A DNA stretch of 64,000 bases. It comes from Nocardia cyriacigeorgica GUH-2 (GTDB lineage: Bacteria > Actinomycetota > Actinomycetes > Mycobacteriales > Mycobacteriaceae). The translations under genes were made by a program, and so were the position numbers. Below, in pieces: positions 19,562 through 28,828 of this stretch. Where the stretch lies: the NCBI RefSeq assembly GCF_000284035.1, contig NC_016887.1:3968001-4032000 (forward strand), written 5' to 3'. How positions within the stretch are numbered: position 1 is the stretch's first letter; each line of letters opens with the position of its first letter. The notes beneath the pieces were generated by a model, which searched no databases, had not been told where the DNA came from, and saw only the letters and a program-made list of their open reading frames with translations.

Positions 19562-20143
19562 CTACTCCTCGTCCCAGGCCGCGGCTAGCAGCGCCCTGGT
19601 CTCCCTGAGCAACTGGGGCATCACCTTGACCCCGCCGACCACCGTGATGAAGTTCGCGTCGCCACCCCAGCGCGGCACGATGTGCTGGTGCAGGTGATCG
19701 GCCAGCGATCCGCCCGCCACCCCACCGAGATTGAGCCCGACATTGAAACCGTGCGGCCGCGACACCCGCTTGATCACCCGGATCGCCTGCTGGGTGAACG
19801 CCATCAGCTCGGCGCTCTCGGCCTCGGTGAGATCTTCCAGATCCGCGACGCGGCGGTACGGCACCACCATCATGTGGCCGGGGTTGTACGGGTACAGGTT
19901 GAGCACCGCGTACACCAGCTCCCCGCGTGCCACCACGAGGCCGTCCTCGTCGGTCATCTTCGGGATATCGGTGAACGGATGCCCGGTCGCGTCCTTGGGT
20001 GTGGCGGTCGCCGCCTCGGCGATATAGGACATCCGGTACGGCGTCCACAGCCGCTGCAACCGATCCGGTTCCCCCGCACCGTGATCGACGATGTCGCCGC
20101 CGTTGTCGGTGCCCCGCAACGCGGCGGCGCCGCTGTCACTCAT
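19562..20143 (-). CDS. HIT-family AP4A phosphorylase-like protein
   Basis: The 193-residue histidine-triad protein has the active-site signature [10 protein letters not shown] and the substrate-side [18 protein letters not shown]. The M. tuberculosis counterpart at the same place (Rv2613c) is a diadenosine tetraphosphate phosphorylase, so the same activity is likely. It overlaps the thrS stop by 4 bases and is followed by pgsA after 4 bases. Confidence 0.93.
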   Translation of the reverse strand: MSDSGAAALRGTDNGGDIVDHGAGEPDRLQRLWTPYRMSYIAEAATATPKDATGHPFTDIPKMTDEDGLVVARGELVYAVLNLYPYNPGHMMVVPYRRVADLEDLTEAESAELMAFTQQAIRVIKRVSRPHGFNVGLNLGGVAGGSLADHLHQHIVPRWGGDANFITVVGGVKVMPQLLRETRALLAAAWDEE

Positions 20144-22209
20144 CGACGCTCACCGCCACCGGCGGGACGGATCTCGAAGCCTTCCGCGGTCGGCGAGCTG
20201 TTGTCGCGCCGCGCGATCCAATCGACGATGGTCTCCACCGCGTCGGCCACCGGCACCCCGTTGACCTGGGTGCCGTCGCGGAACCGGAAGCTGACGGCGT
20301 CGGCGTTCACATCACGCTCACCGGCCAGCAGCATGAACGGCACCTTCTGGGCGGTGTTGTTGAAGATCTTCTTCTGCATCCGGTCGTCGCTACGGTCGAC
20401 CTGGGCGCGCACCCCGGCCTCGTGCAGCAGTTCGATCACCCGGTCCAGATGCGGTGCGAAGGCCTCGGCGACCGGGATGCCGACCACCTGCACCGGCGAC
20501 AGCCAGGCCGGGAACGCGCCCGCGTAATGCTCGGTGAGCACGCCGAAGAAGCGTTCGATCGACCCGAACAGGGCGCGGTGAATCATCACCGGACGCTGCT
20601 TGGTGCCATCGGAGGCGGTGTATTCCAGGTTGAACCGTTCGGGCAGGTTGAAGTCGAGCTGGATGGTCGACATCTGCCAGGTGCGCCCGAGCGCGTCCTT
20701 GGCCTGCACCGAGATCTTCGGCCCGTAGAACGCGGCGCCGCCCGGATCCGGCACCAGCTCCAGGCCGGAGGCCGCGGCCACCTTCGACAGGGTCTCGGTG
20801 GCCTCCTCCCAGATCTCGTCGGAGCCGACGAACTTGTCCGGGTCCTTGGTCGACAGCTCCAGGTAGAAGTCGTCGAGGCCGTAATCCTTGAGCAGATCCA
20901 GCACGAAGTGCAGGGTGTTGGTCAGCTCCGCGTGCATCTGCTCTTTGGTGCAGTAGATGTGCGCGTCGTCCTGGGTCATGCCGCGCACCCGGGTCAGGCC
21001 GTGCACCACACCGGACTTCTCGTAGCGGTACACCGAACCGAATTCGAACAGCCGCAGCGGCAGCTCCCGATACGACCGGCCACGCGAGCGGAAGATCAGG
21101 TTGTGCATCGGGCAGTTCATCGGCTTGACGTAGTAGTCCTGGCCGGGCTTGCGGACGGTGCCGTCGTCGTTGTACTCGGCGTCCAGGTGCATGGCCGGGA
21201 ACATGCCGTCGCGGTACCAGTCCAGGTGGCCGGACACCTCGAACAGATGGCCCTTGGTGATGTGCGGGGTGTTGACGAACTCGTAGCCCGCCGCCACGTG
21301 CCGCCGCCGCGAGTACTCCTCGAGTTCCTTGCGGATGATGCCGCCCTTGGGGTGGAACACCGGCAGCCCCGAGCCCAGTTCGTCGGGGAAGCTGAACAGG
21401 TCCAGTTCCAGGCCGAGCTTGCGGTGGTCGCGGCGTTCGGCCTCGGCCAGCAGGTGCATGTACTCGTCGAGCGCCTCCGGCGACTCCCACGCGGTGCCGT
21501 AGATGCGCTGGAGGTCCTCGCGGTTCTGATCGCCGCGCCAGTAGGCGGCCGAGCTGCGGGTGAGCTTGAAGGCCGGGATGAACTTGGTGGTGGGGATGTG
21601 CGGGCCGCGGCACAGATCGCCCCACACCCGCTCGCCCGAACGCGGGTCGAGGTTGTCGTAGATGGTCAGCTCTTTACCGCCGACCTCCATCACCTCGGGG
21701 TCGTCGATACCCGACTTGTCGCTGATCAGCTCCAGCTTGAACGGCTCGTTCGCCAGCTCCACCCGGGCGTCCTCGACCTCGACCACCCGGCGCGAAAACC
21801 GCTGCGCGCCTTTGATGATCTTCTTCATCCGGGATTCCAGCTTGGCCAGATCATCCGGGGTGAACGGCTTGTCGACGCGGAAGTCGTAGTAGAAGCCGTC
21901 CTTGATCGGCGGGCCGATGCCGAGCTTGGCCTCGGGGAACTCCTGCTGGACGGCCTGGGCCAGCACATGCGCCGCCGAGTGGCGGATGACGCTGCGGCCG
22001 GCCTCGGTGTTGGCGGCGACCGCGGTCACCTCGACGTCGACGTCCGGGGTCCAGGACAGGTCCTTGAGATCGCCGGCGGCATCGCGCACCACGACGATGG
22101 TCTCCGGTCCCTTGGTCGGCAGGCCCGCCTCACGCACCGCGGCACCCGCCGTAGTCCCGGCCGGCACCCGGACGAGGGCGGCTGGGCTGAGGGGCGCTGT
22201 GGTGGTCAC
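20140..22209 (-). CDS. thrS: Threonyl-tRNA synthetase
   Basis: This class II synthetase charges tRNA-Thr. The 689-residue product has an N-terminal TGS domain, the editing domain with [11 protein letters not shown] (zinc-binding HxxxH), catalytic motifs including [21 protein letters not shown], and a C-terminal anticodon domain. The GTG start has AGGAGAG 7 bases upstream. It leads the operon that continues through the PIM genes. A perfect 8-base-pair triloop hairpin at 22321-22339 lies in the leader, but no T-box sequence was found on this strand. Confidence 0.97.
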   Translation of the reverse strand: MTTTAPLSPAALVRVPAGTTAGAAVREAGLPTKGPETIVVVRDAAGDLKDLSWTPDVDVEVTAVAANTEAGRSVIRHSAAHVLAQAVQQEFPEAKLGIGPPIKDGFYYDFRVDKPFTPDDLAKLESRMKKIIKGAQRFSRRVVEVEDARVELANEPFKLELISDKSGIDDPEVMEVGGKELTIYDNLDPRSGERVWGDLCRGPHIPTTKFIPAFKLTRSSAAYWRGDQNREDLQRIYGTAWESPEALDEYMHLLAEAERRDHRKLGLELDLFSFPDELGSGLPVFHPKGGIIRKELEEYSRRRHVAAGYEFVNTPHITKGHLFEVSGHLDWYRDGMFPAMHLDAEYNDDGTVRKPGQDYYVKPMNCPMHNLIFRSRGRSYRELPLRLFEFGSVYRYEKSGVVHGLTRVRGMTQDDAHIYCTKEQMHAELTNTLHFVLDLLKDYGLDDFYLELSTKDPDKFVGSDEIWEEATETLSKVAAASGLELVPDPGGAAFYGPKISVQAKDALGRTWQMSTIQLDFNLPERFNLEYTASDGTKQRPVMIHRALFGSIERFFGVLTEHYAGAFPAWLSPVQVVGIPVAEAFAPHLDRVIELLHEAGVRAQVDRSDDRMQKKIFNNTAQKVPFMLLAGERDVNADAVSFRFRDGTQVNGVPVADAVETIVDWIARRDNSSPTAEGFEIRPAGGGERR

Positions 22210-22320
22210 GGCTGTGCTCTCCTAGGTTTCCGCGGCCGGTCTCGGCCGGCTCGCTCCGGTGTCGGACAGCCGTTCACTCCGGGCCACCCCGGTTCGTGAC
22301 GGCTCGATCCGTCGATCGCA

Positions 22321-22339
22321 GGCCGGGTGGAACCCGGCC
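22321..22339. promoter_or_regulatory. Hairpin in the thrS upstream region
   Basis: GGCCGGGT-GGA-ACCCGGCC is a perfect 8-base-pair stem with a three-base loop, about 112 bases upstream of the thrS start. It could be a leader structure or chance in GC-rich DNA. No T-box element is present on the thrS strand. Confidence 0.3.
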
Positions 22340-22377
22340 GCGACCATGCTATCGGGAGGTCCGCGCTCATGTGACGA

Positions 22378-22404
22378 CGGACCGGGCGCGATGTGCCCGG
22401 TCCG
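22378..22404 (-). terminator. Hairpin terminator after FhuF-like gene
   Basis: CGGACCGGGC (22378-22387) pairs perfectly with GCCCGGTCCG (22395-22404) with a 7-base loop, 59 bases after the stop of the Fe-S protein gene. Confidence 0.65.
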
Positions 22405-22462
22405 ACACCCACGGCCGGACCGTACGACGCGCGCGGCCCGCTCGGCGCGACCTGGCGGCCGA

Positions 22463-23158
22463 TCAGTCCCGCGACGCCGTCTGGGCGAGCAGCTGCTCGC
22501 GTTCGGCGCTGGGTCGTTTGGGGCAGGAGGTGCACATCTCGCAGCCGGGGACCTCGTAGACCAGGCAGCAGGAGATGCGGCGGACGAAGGTACGGTCACC
22601 GACCTCGACGAACCGCGGTGCGGGCAGCTTGCCGCCGATCTCGGCGGCCAGCCGGGGCGCGGCATCGGGCGCGCCCGCGTCGATGGCGCGATTGCCGATG
22701 GCGTCGGCCACCACCGCCCACAGCGCGGGCGGCCGGGCGCCGGATACGGCGGCGACCTGAGTGATCACCGCGGTGAGCGTGTCCCGCAGCGCGGTTCCGG
22801 CCGCCGACGGCGCCGCGCCGGGCCGGTCCTGGTTCACCGTCACGTCGGCGTCGTGGAATCGGTCGCCGCCTGATTCCCCGCCGGCCTGGAGCGCGTCGGT
22901 CGATCCGGCGAAAACGATGCGGTCGACACCGCCATCGGGTCGCACCTCGCAGCCGATGCGGTCCAACCGCGCCAGCGGTGCGCGCTGCCCGGCGGCGTAG
23001 GCCCGGGCGACGGGCTCGACCAGCGCCGAGGCCACCATGCACCACCACAGGGTGCCGCCGACGCGCGCCGCGCCGGTCCCCCAGGAGCGCCCCATCTCCG
23101 CGATGCGTGCGGTCAACCAGTCCGGGTCGGTGAGCATCCGGCCCGGGACGGTGTTCAC
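22463..23158 (-). CDS. FhuF-like [2Fe-2S] protein
   Basis: The roughly 231-residue product ends with the cysteine pattern CCLVYEVPGCEMCTSCP, that is C-C-x8-C-x2-C, matching the C-terminal iron-sulfur motif of ferric siderophore reductases such as FhuF. A role in reducing siderophore-bound iron is inferred. The GTG at 23158 overlaps the stop of the upstream PGPGW gene by 4 bases (GTGA), which I prefer. ATG codons at 23182 and 23188 near a GGAG are alternatives. No siderophore genes lie nearby. Confidence 0.82.
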   Translation of the reverse strand: MNTVPGRMLTDPDWLTARIAEMGRSWGTGAARVGGTLWWCMVASALVEPVARAYAAGQRAPLARLDRIGCEVRPDGGVDRIVFAGSTDALQAGGESGGDRFHDADVTVNQDRPGAAPSAAGTALRDTLTAVITQVAAVSGARPPALWAVVADAIGNRAIDAGAPDAAPRLAAEIGGKLPAPRFVEVGDRTFVRRISCCLVYEVPGCEMCTSCPKRPSAEREQLLAQTASRD

Positions 23159-23586
23159 GACATCAGGGGACTGCGCAACCATTGCCATTCGACTCCGATC
23201 CAGCCGCCGATCAATCCGAATGTTCCGAGAATCCACAGGGTCGCCACGACGAGCGCGGCGGTGGCCAGCGCGGCCAGCGCCTTGAACACCGGCCCGCGGG
23301 CGCCGTACCAGGCCATGACCTGGCGGTACCGGTCCCGCAGCCAGCCCAGGGCGCGTCGCGCCCAGGCGAATTCGGTGGCCAGGATGCCGAGACCGGCGAA
23401 AACCATCGCCCAGCCGGGACCGGGGTAGGGAATCGCGACGATGCCGATGACGAGCACGACCGTCCCGACCAGCGCTACAACGATCCGGTAGGCGAGGTTC
23501 AGGGTAGGTCGGGCGCTCACCTTGTTCCGGAAGGCGCGCCAGGGGCCGGGCTTGGTGGACTGTTCCGGGTCCAGCTCGATGCTCAC
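23155..23586 (-). CDS. PGPGW (TIGR02611-like) membrane protein
   Basis: The 143-residue protein has the sequence PYPGPGWAMVFAGLGILATE, the defining PGPGW motif, within three or four membrane helices. The function of the family is unknown. It sits directly upstream of the FhuF-like gene with a likely 4-base overlap, so the two are probably co-expressed. Confidence 0.88.
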   Translation of the reverse strand: MSIELDPEQSTKPGPWRAFRNKVSARPTLNLAYRIVVALVGTVVLVIGIVAIPYPGPGWAMVFAGLGILATEFAWARRALGWLRDRYRQVMAWYGARGPVFKALAALATAALVVATLWILGTFGLIGGWIGVEWQWLRSPLMS

Positions 23587-23635
23587 AGTCCCAGCCTAGA
23601 GCGCGTCCGGACCGCGGCCACCGGCCCGCGGCACA

Positions 23636-23676
23636 CGAGTGCCCGCCAATCCCGTGCCGGGACGAGCGGGCACTCG
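23636..23676 (-). terminator. Hairpin terminator after the SulP fusion gene
   Basis: CGAGTGCCCGC (23636-23646) and GCGGGCACTCG (23666-23676) form a perfect 11-base-pair stem, 16 bases after the stop of the SulP-carbonic anhydrase gene. Confidence 0.7.
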
Positions 23677-23691
23677 CTACCGTTCGACGGC

Positions 23692-25959
23692 TCAGACGAG
23701 CTGCGCGGCGACACGTCGCCCGGACTCGTCGATATGGGCGATCCCGTCGACGCGGACCTCGATCACCCGCGCGCTGGCGATATCGAAGAACAGCCCCGAC
23801 ACCGTCACCCCGCGTTCGGCCACCGCCCGGCTCACCACCGGATGCCGGTGCAGATGCTCGAGCTGCACGGCGATATTGACCATGCTCAGCTGATCCACCT
23901 CACCGAAGCCCGCGGCCGCGGCGGCCCGGCGCACCGGATGGTCGTCGCGGAAGCGCTCCAAGCTCGGCCGGGCATGCTCGAGCCAGGCGTCGATCTCGGG
24001 CCCGCACGGCTGGCCGGAGTGCAGCGCGGTCATCGCGCCGCAGGAGGAATGACCGCACACCACCACCGAGCGCACGCTCAGGTTCTGCAGCGCGAAGACC
24101 AGCGCCGATTCCACCGAGGCGTCGCCGTGTTCGGGCACCAGGTTGCCGACATTGCGCACGGTGAACAGATCGCCCGGGCCGCTGTTGGTGATGATGTTGG
24201 GCACGATCCGCGAATCCGAGCAGGTCAGGAAGAACGAATCCGGGTCCTGCCGGTCGCGCAGCTCGTCCAGATGCGGGCGCACCAGGTGGGCGTGGCTGCG
24301 GTGGTAGGCGGCGATGCCGCTGACGATCGGGTCGTGCACATCGTCGCTGCCCTTCTGCTCGTCGCGCTCACCTACTCGCCAGGGGCCGAGCACATCGTCG
24401 AGGACGACGCGGCCGAAGCTGCGGGCCGGCGGCGCGCTGATGGCGGCTTCCATCCGGGCCGAGCCGATCTCCACGAAATCGACGGTGCCGCCATTGGCTT
24501 CGTGCTGGCGGGCCCAGTCGATGATGGCCTCGTAGGCGGCGTGGTCGAGGAAGTCGACCGTCATTTCCACGGTGACGTCCACGCCTGCGGGCACCTTGGC
24601 CAGGGTCGAGGACAGTTTCGGCAGCGCCAGGAACGTGCACGACCCGTCGATGCTCACCAGCCAGCGGTCACTGCCCGCGAGCGGTTTGGCATCGAGCACG
24701 ACTCGCACGACCCGCCACAACAGCAGCGCGAACGCCAGCGCGAGACCGATCAGCACGCCCTCGAGCAGGTTCAGGAAGACCACCGCGGTGATGGTGACCA
24801 GGTAGACCACCAGGTCGCCGGTGCGATGGGCCATCTTGATGTGGGCGATCTTGACCAGCTGCACGCCGATCACGATCAGCAGACCGGCCAGCGCCGCCAG
24901 CGGGATCTGCTGCACCAGCCCGGCCAGCGCCACCGAGAACAGCAGCACCCATACGCCGTGCATGATCGCCGAGGCACGGCTGCGCGCACCCGCCATCACG
25001 TTGGTCGAGCTACGCACGATGACGCCGGTGACCGGCAGGCCGCCGAGCAGGCCGGACAGCATGTTGGCCGAGCCCTGGCCGATCATCTCGCGGTCGAAAT
25101 TCGCCCGCGGGCCGGTGTGCATCTTGTCGATGGCGACCGCCGAGAGCAGGCTCTCCACGCTGGCGATCAGGGCGAAGGTGAGGATCATGATCGCGACGGC
25201 AGACCAGTTGCCGCTGGGGATCTCCGGCAGCGCGATCGCGTCGAACAGGGAGCCCTCCAGCTTGATGCGCGCCACGTCCAGCGGCAGCGCCAGCGAGAGC
25301 ACGGTGGCGAGCAGGATGGCTACCAGCGGTCCCGGCACCACTCGAATGCGTTGGGGCACATACTTCCAGCCGAGCATGATCGCGATGACGACCAGTCCGA
25401 CGAAGGCGCCGCCGGCGTGCAGCGAGCCCAGCTGCGCGGGCAGGGTGGAGATATTGCCCCAGGCCGAGCTCTCCGAATCACCGCCGAGCAGCACGTGCAC
25501 CTGCTGCAGCGCGATGGTGACACCGATACCGGCGAGCATCGCGTGCACCACCACCGGCGCGACGGCCAGCGCGGCGCGGGCGATGCGGCTCAGGCCGAAC
25601 AGGATCTGTAACGCACCGGCCGCGACGACGATGAAACCGGTGATGCGCCAGCCGAATTGGTTGATGGATTCGGCGACGATGACGGTGAGACCGGCGGCCG
25701 GGCCGCTCACCTGGAGCACGGAGCCGCCGAGCGAACCGGCGACGATACCGCCGATCACGGCGGCGATGAGTCCGGCGGCGACCGGCGCGCCGGAGGCGTA
25801 CGCGATGCCGAGCGACAACGGCAGTGCGACAAGGAAAACCACGATCGAGGCGGGCAGATCGTAGCGCAGGATCGAAGACAGACGGTCGGACAGGGTGGAT
25901 CCGGACGCCGGCTCGCCTGGCGGCGACAGCGGTGGGTTCGGATCGATCTTGGTAGCCAT
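23692..25959 (-). CDS. SulP anion transporter fused to beta-carbonic anhydrase
   Basis: The 755-residue product has about eleven membrane helices of the SulP/SLC26 type, then a STAS-like segment. A complete beta-carbonic anhydrase follows, with CSDSR near residue 582 and CGHSSCGA near residues 636-642; the two Cys, Asp, Arg and His are zinc and active-site residues. M. tuberculosis Rv3273 has the same architecture. Coupled bicarbonate or sulfate uptake and CO2/HCO3- conversion is inferred. The ATG at 25959 has GGAG 5 bases upstream. The leader shares a 20-base element with a small ORF upstream. Confidence 0.92.
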   Translation of the reverse strand: MATKIDPNPPLSPPGEPASGSTLSDRLSSILRYDLPASIVVFLVALPLSLGIAYASGAPVAAGLIAAVIGGIVAGSLGGSVLQVSGPAAGLTVIVAESINQFGWRITGFIVVAAGALQILFGLSRIARAALAVAPVVVHAMLAGIGVTIALQQVHVLLGGDSESSAWGNISTLPAQLGSLHAGGAFVGLVVIAIMLGWKYVPQRIRVVPGPLVAILLATVLSLALPLDVARIKLEGSLFDAIALPEIPSGNWSAVAIMILTFALIASVESLLSAVAIDKMHTGPRANFDREMIGQGSANMLSGLLGGLPVTGVIVRSSTNVMAGARSRASAIMHGVWVLLFSVALAGLVQQIPLAALAGLLIVIGVQLVKIAHIKMAHRTGDLVVYLVTITAVVFLNLLEGVLIGLALAFALLLWRVVRVVLDAKPLAGSDRWLVSIDGSCTFLALPKLSSTLAKVPAGVDVTVEMTVDFLDHAAYEAIIDWARQHEANGGTVDFVEIGSARMEAAISAPPARSFGRVVLDDVLGPWRVGERDEQKGSDDVHDPIVSGIAAYHRSHAHLVRPHLDELRDRQDPDSFFLTCSDSRIVPNIITNSGPGDLFTVRNVGNLVPEHGDASVESALVFALQNLSVRSVVVCGHSSCGAMTALHSGQPCGPEIDAWLEHARPSLERFRDDHPVRRAAAAAGFGEVDQLSMVNIAVQLEHLHRHPVVSRAVAERGVTVSGLFFDIASARVIEVRVDGIAHIDESGRRVAAQLV

Positions 25960-26102
25960 TGTTCTCCTTCGCCGACTCGGCAAGCGCCGAGGTCGGTTGA
26001 CGATCAACATGTCCAGTCGGGCAAGGACCGCGAACCGGCATCTCGCGGTGAAGAGGCTCCCGGCACGGCAGCGGGCCGAGATTTAAACCACAACAAGGAT
26101 AT

Positions 26103-26122
26103 TAGTAAAGACTTAGCAAAGC
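26103..26122. repeat. 20-base repeated regulatory element, copy 1
   Basis: TAGTAAAGACTTAGCAAAGC lies 144 bases upstream of the SulP-carbonic anhydrase ATG. Copy 2 (26625-26644) differs at one base. On the minus strand TACTAA could serve as a -10 hexamer. The core is an imperfect palindrome of the form TTTGsTAAG-T-CTTTACTA. Confidence 0.65.
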
Positions 26123-26289
26123 CTGAGAAGCGGACATTTCGTACGATCCGCCACAATCCGCCGGGCCCGTGAGCCACACCACATCAGTCGCCACAAGTGA
26201 CCAGACCCCTCGGCGACGCGCCGGTAGCGCCATCGACGCGATATCTCGTCCCGCACCCACCGATGACGACGAAGCTTGCCGTGGCGTGG

Positions 26290-26484
26290 TCATCCCCTAC
26301 GGTTCAACAGCGCCCGCACCACCCGCACGCGCCGCAGGCCCGCCGCGCGCGCGGCCATCCGAAGATCCTGTGCGGAACGGGAATTCGCCTGTTCGAGAAC
26401 ATCGCGACAGGCGGGACGAGGCGGCCGGACAGGGCGCCCGAGATGCGAAGAGATCCGTGATGCGGGGTCGGTGTCGGTCGACAT
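26290..26484 (-). CDS. Possible small protein with SulP-like leader
   Basis: The 64-residue product begins MSTDTDPASRISSHLGRPV and ends RAARAAGLRRVRVVRALLNRRG-like, with a basic amphipathic C-terminal half and one Cys. It matches no family I know. Its ATG follows CGGCGAAGGAGAAAT, almost the same leader as the SulP gene (CGGCGAAGGAGAACA). The 20-base element lies at nearly the same distance upstream (141 versus 144 bases). That shared layout is the support for calling it a gene; it may be a decayed remnant. Confidence 0.4.
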   Translation of the reverse strand: MSTDTDPASRISSHLGRPVRPPRPACRDVLEQANSRSAQDLRMAARAAGLRRVRVVRALLNRRG

Positions 26485-26624
26485 ATTTCTCCTTCGCCGG
26501 TGTGACCGCAGCCGCGCCGGTTCATCGGTGGAACATGCACTGGCATCGAGATCGAGCGCGGGCGAAACGGTAACGAGGGCTCTTCGTGGCGACCGAACCG
26601 CCCGGGTAACGCGGAACAGATCGA

Positions 26625-26644
26625 TAGTAAAGACTTACCAAAGC
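26625..26644. repeat. 20-base repeated regulatory element, copy 2
   Basis: TAGTAAAGACTTACCAAAGC matches copy 1 at 19 of 20 positions and lies 141 bases upstream of the 64-residue ORF. On the minus strand TACTAT could serve as a -10 hexamer. Confidence 0.65.
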
Positions 26645-26766
26645 TGACGAAAAGGCTTTGGGACCCGAAGATGACAACCGCTATCAAACTGTGACTCGGG
26701 CCACAGTCGTGATTTGTCAGCGATGGGAAGGATTGGGGCGCACCGCCACAGCGTCCGGCAGGTGCT

Positions 26767-27468
26767 CTAGCGCTGCCCGAGCGCCGCGATACCGGCGTGC
26801 ACGACGCGGGCGAACGTCGTCAGGTGGGTGATGAGCAAGTCGATATCCGGGTTCTCCCGGTCGGCGTGATGCAACCAGTCGGCGATCGTGTCGAACAGCC
26901 CGCCGATCGTCGACACCGCGAGCGCATGGGTATCGAGAGCGATCCCCTCGTCGACGATTCCCTCACGGCGCCACAGAGATTCGAGGAACTGCGCCGCCCA
27001 GCGCCGGTTGGCGCGGCGCTGCGCCTCCACTTTCGGCGAGATGCCGCTGGCTTCGCCGAAGGTGACGGCGGCGACGCGTGGATCGTCGACCAGGGCGTGG
27101 GCGAGGGCGGCGATCACGGCCGCGGGCACGTCACCGCCCGGCTCGACGTCCTCGAACGCCGCCAGCACGCGGCGCTGAATGCGCTCGCTGATCGATTGCA
27201 GCAGGGCGAGGTAGCAGGCTTCCTTGCTCTCGAACTGCTCGTAGAACGCCTTGTTGCCGACGTAGGCGGTCTGGGCGATCTGCTCGATGGAGGTACCGGC
27301 ATATCCGTCACGGGCGATCAGTTCGAATGCGGCATCGAGGAGTTGTTCACGCCGACGGGCGCGGCGCTGGTCGGCGTCCAGGCCCTGGATGCGCCGGCCA
27401 CGCGAGCCGGTGGGCCGCGCCGAGCCGATTTCTTCGGTAGCCACCACGGGTCCCACCATACCGAGCAA
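26767..27468 (-). CDS. TetR/AcrR-family regulator
   Basis: The product has up to 233 residues, with an N-terminal HTH (RREQLLDAAFELIARDGYAGTSIEQIAQTAYVG split over the usual three helices) and KAFYEQFESKEACYLALL, followed by an all-helical ligand domain. The first 25-30 residues are not conserved and a GTG inside them may be the true start. It is divergent from the lipase gene, with a clear palindromic operator between them, so it probably represses itself and the lipase/acyl-CoA ligase pair. Confidence 0.9.
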   Translation of the reverse strand: MLGMVGPVVATEEIGSARPTGSRGRRIQGLDADQRRARRREQLLDAAFELIARDGYAGTSIEQIAQTAYVGNKAFYEQFESKEACYLALLQSISERIQRRVLAAFEDVEPGGDVPAAVIAALAHALVDDPRVAAVTFGEASGISPKVEAQRRANRRWAAQFLESLWRREGIVDEGIALDTHALAVSTIGGLFDTIADWLHHADRENPDIDLLITHLTTFARVVHAGIAALGQR

Positions 27469-27476
27469 TCCAATAC

Positions 27477-27504
27477 GAACAAGATCTCTTGTTCATAACA
27501 AGAG
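27477..27504. promoter_or_regulatory. Overlapping palindromes, TetR operator
   Basis: GAACAAGATCTCTTGTTC (27477-27494) is a palindrome with 8-base arms. Its right arm also pairs with AACAAGAG (27497-27504) across CAT, giving three alternating half-sites. It sits in the 76-base gap between the TetR gene and the lipase gene and would cover both promoters. Confidence 0.7.
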
Positions 27505-27544
27505 CACATGCTGTAATCGACGTCACCCGATCGAAGGAGTTCCC

Positions 27545-28828
27545 ATGCAACGACGCAGGGCGATCTGTCACCGTTCCGTTCGCGTATTCGTACCGGCCTT
27601 GCTGGCCGTCGCGCTGGTCGGCGCCGCGGGACCGGCCGTCGCCGACGACATCCCGCTGCCGCCGCTACCCAACGAGGCGCAGGTGTATCCGGCGGTGGTG
27701 CCGATTCCGACCCCGGACGAGGACCCCTGGTACGCCGATCCCGCGGACCTCGCCCGCTACGCCCCCGGTGACGTCGTGCGCAGCCGCGTCGTGCAGACCT
27801 ATTCGCTAGCTGTGCCCGTCCCGGTGCACACCACGCAGCTGCTGTATCGAACCAACGACGCCCAGCACAATCCCGTGGTCACGGCGACCACGGTGCTCAT
27901 GCCCGGCATTCCCTGGCTCGGCCCCGGCCCGCGTCCGCTGATCTCGTATCAGGAGGCGATCGACAGCCTCGGGCCGCAGTGCAACCCCTCTTACACATTG
28001 CGCGCGGGGTTGCAGAAGGAAATCGCCATCATCAGCCAGTTCCTGGCCACCGGTGCGGCCGTCGCGGTGCCGGACTTCGACGGCAAGAACAACGCCATCA
28101 TGGCGCCCAGCGAAGGCATCATGGTGCTCGACGGCCTACGCGCCGCCAAGCGGGCCGGACGCGGGCTCGAGCACTCACCCATCGGCATGTGGGGCTACTC
28201 CGGTGGCGGTAACGCCACTGCCTCGGCGGCCGAGCAGCACGCGCGATACGCGCCCGAGTTGCCGATCAAAGCCAGTGCGCAGGGCGGTATTCCGGGCGAC
28301 AAGGCCGCCATCGCCCCGTACGCCATCTCCGGTGCGCAACCGCAGGCGAACTTCACCGGCTGGCTGGCGGTGCTCGGCTTGGCGCGCGCCTACCCGGAGT
28401 TCGATCGACTGCTGCAGGAAGAGCTCACCCCGGACGGCGCGCGGATCGCCGCGGATCTGAGCAACCGCTGCCTCTACACGGTCGTCGGGACCACGCTGCT
28501 GCGGCCGATGGTGAACTACCTGAAGAATCCGGAGATCCTCCAGCATCCGGTGGTGCAGAAGGCGCTGTCGGAGGCGAGCTTCGGCCGTCCCGAGAACACG
28601 CCGGATATGCCGATCCTGGCCTGGCATTCCACCACCGATCAGCTGCTTCCGGCCGAGCTGGCCTGGGACGGGATCGCCGGGTCCTACTGCGAGCGCGGGG
28701 TGAACATGCGCTACTTCCGCGTCCCGGCCTCGGAGCATCTGAGCGCCGAGATCGTGCCCGAGCTGGCTACGGTGGCCTGGGTGATGGCCGTGATCGCCGG
28801 GGCCGACCCGGGGCCGCGGGTATGTTGA
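27545..28828 (+). CDS. Secreted lipase (LIP family)
   Basis: The 427-residue product has a signal peptide (RRAICHRSVRVFVPALLAVA...VADD). The secretory lipase fold follows, with nucleophile elbow MWGYSGGGNA, acid in HSTTDQLLP and His in ASEHLSAE. Members hydrolyse triacylglycerols or similar esters outside the cell. The ATG has GGAG 5 bases upstream. It overlaps the following acyl-CoA ligase by 7 bases, which suggests that released fatty acids are activated by the next gene product. Confidence 0.92.
   Translation: MQRRRAICHRSVRVFVPALLAVALVGAAGPAVADDIPLPPLPNEAQVYPAVVPIPTPDEDPWYADPADLARYAPGDVVRSRVVQTYSLAVPVPVHTTQLLYRTNDAQHNPVVTATTVLMPGIPWLGPGPRPLISYQEAIDSLGPQCNPSYTLRAGLQKEIAIISQFLATGAAVAVPDFDGKNNAIMAPSEGIMVLDGLRAAKRAGRGLEHSPIGMWGYSGGGNATASAAEQHARYAPELPIKASAQGGIPGDKAAIAPYAISGAQPQANFTGWLAVLGLARAYPEFDRLLQEELTPDGARIAADLSNRCLYTVVGTTLLRPMVNYLKNPEILQHPVVQKALSEASFGRPENTPDMPILAWHSTTDQLLPAELAWDGIAGSYCERGVNMRYFRVPASEHLSAEIVPELATVAWVMAVIAGADPGPRVC

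Larger units (their letters stand above)
26010..26766. other. 757-base region with duplicated leader and no recognised gene
   Basis: Apart from the 64-residue ORF and the two copies of the 20-base element I see no supported gene. Short frames on both strands lack family features or ribosome-binding sites. Base composition drops in AT-rich patches around both elements, as expected for promoters. Confidence 0.6.

Noticed and set aside
19999-22299. 766-codon open frame opposite thrS
   Set aside because: Antisense mirror of a certain gene, rich in His, Gln and Arg, with no domain.
22210-22462. T-box riboswitch upstream of thrS
   Set aside because: A GGGTGGAACCCGG string resembles the T-box core but lies on the strand opposite to thrS and belongs to a simple hairpin; no specifier loop was found.
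23182-25611. 809-codon open frame opposite the SulP-carbonic anhydrase gene
   Set aside because: Composition typical of antisense translation of GC-rich genes; the minus-strand gene is complete and conserved.
26103-26644. IdeR/DtxR iron box in the 20-base elements
   Set aside because: Both copies match the 19-base DtxR consensus as I recall it at about 12 positions only, too few to claim iron control.
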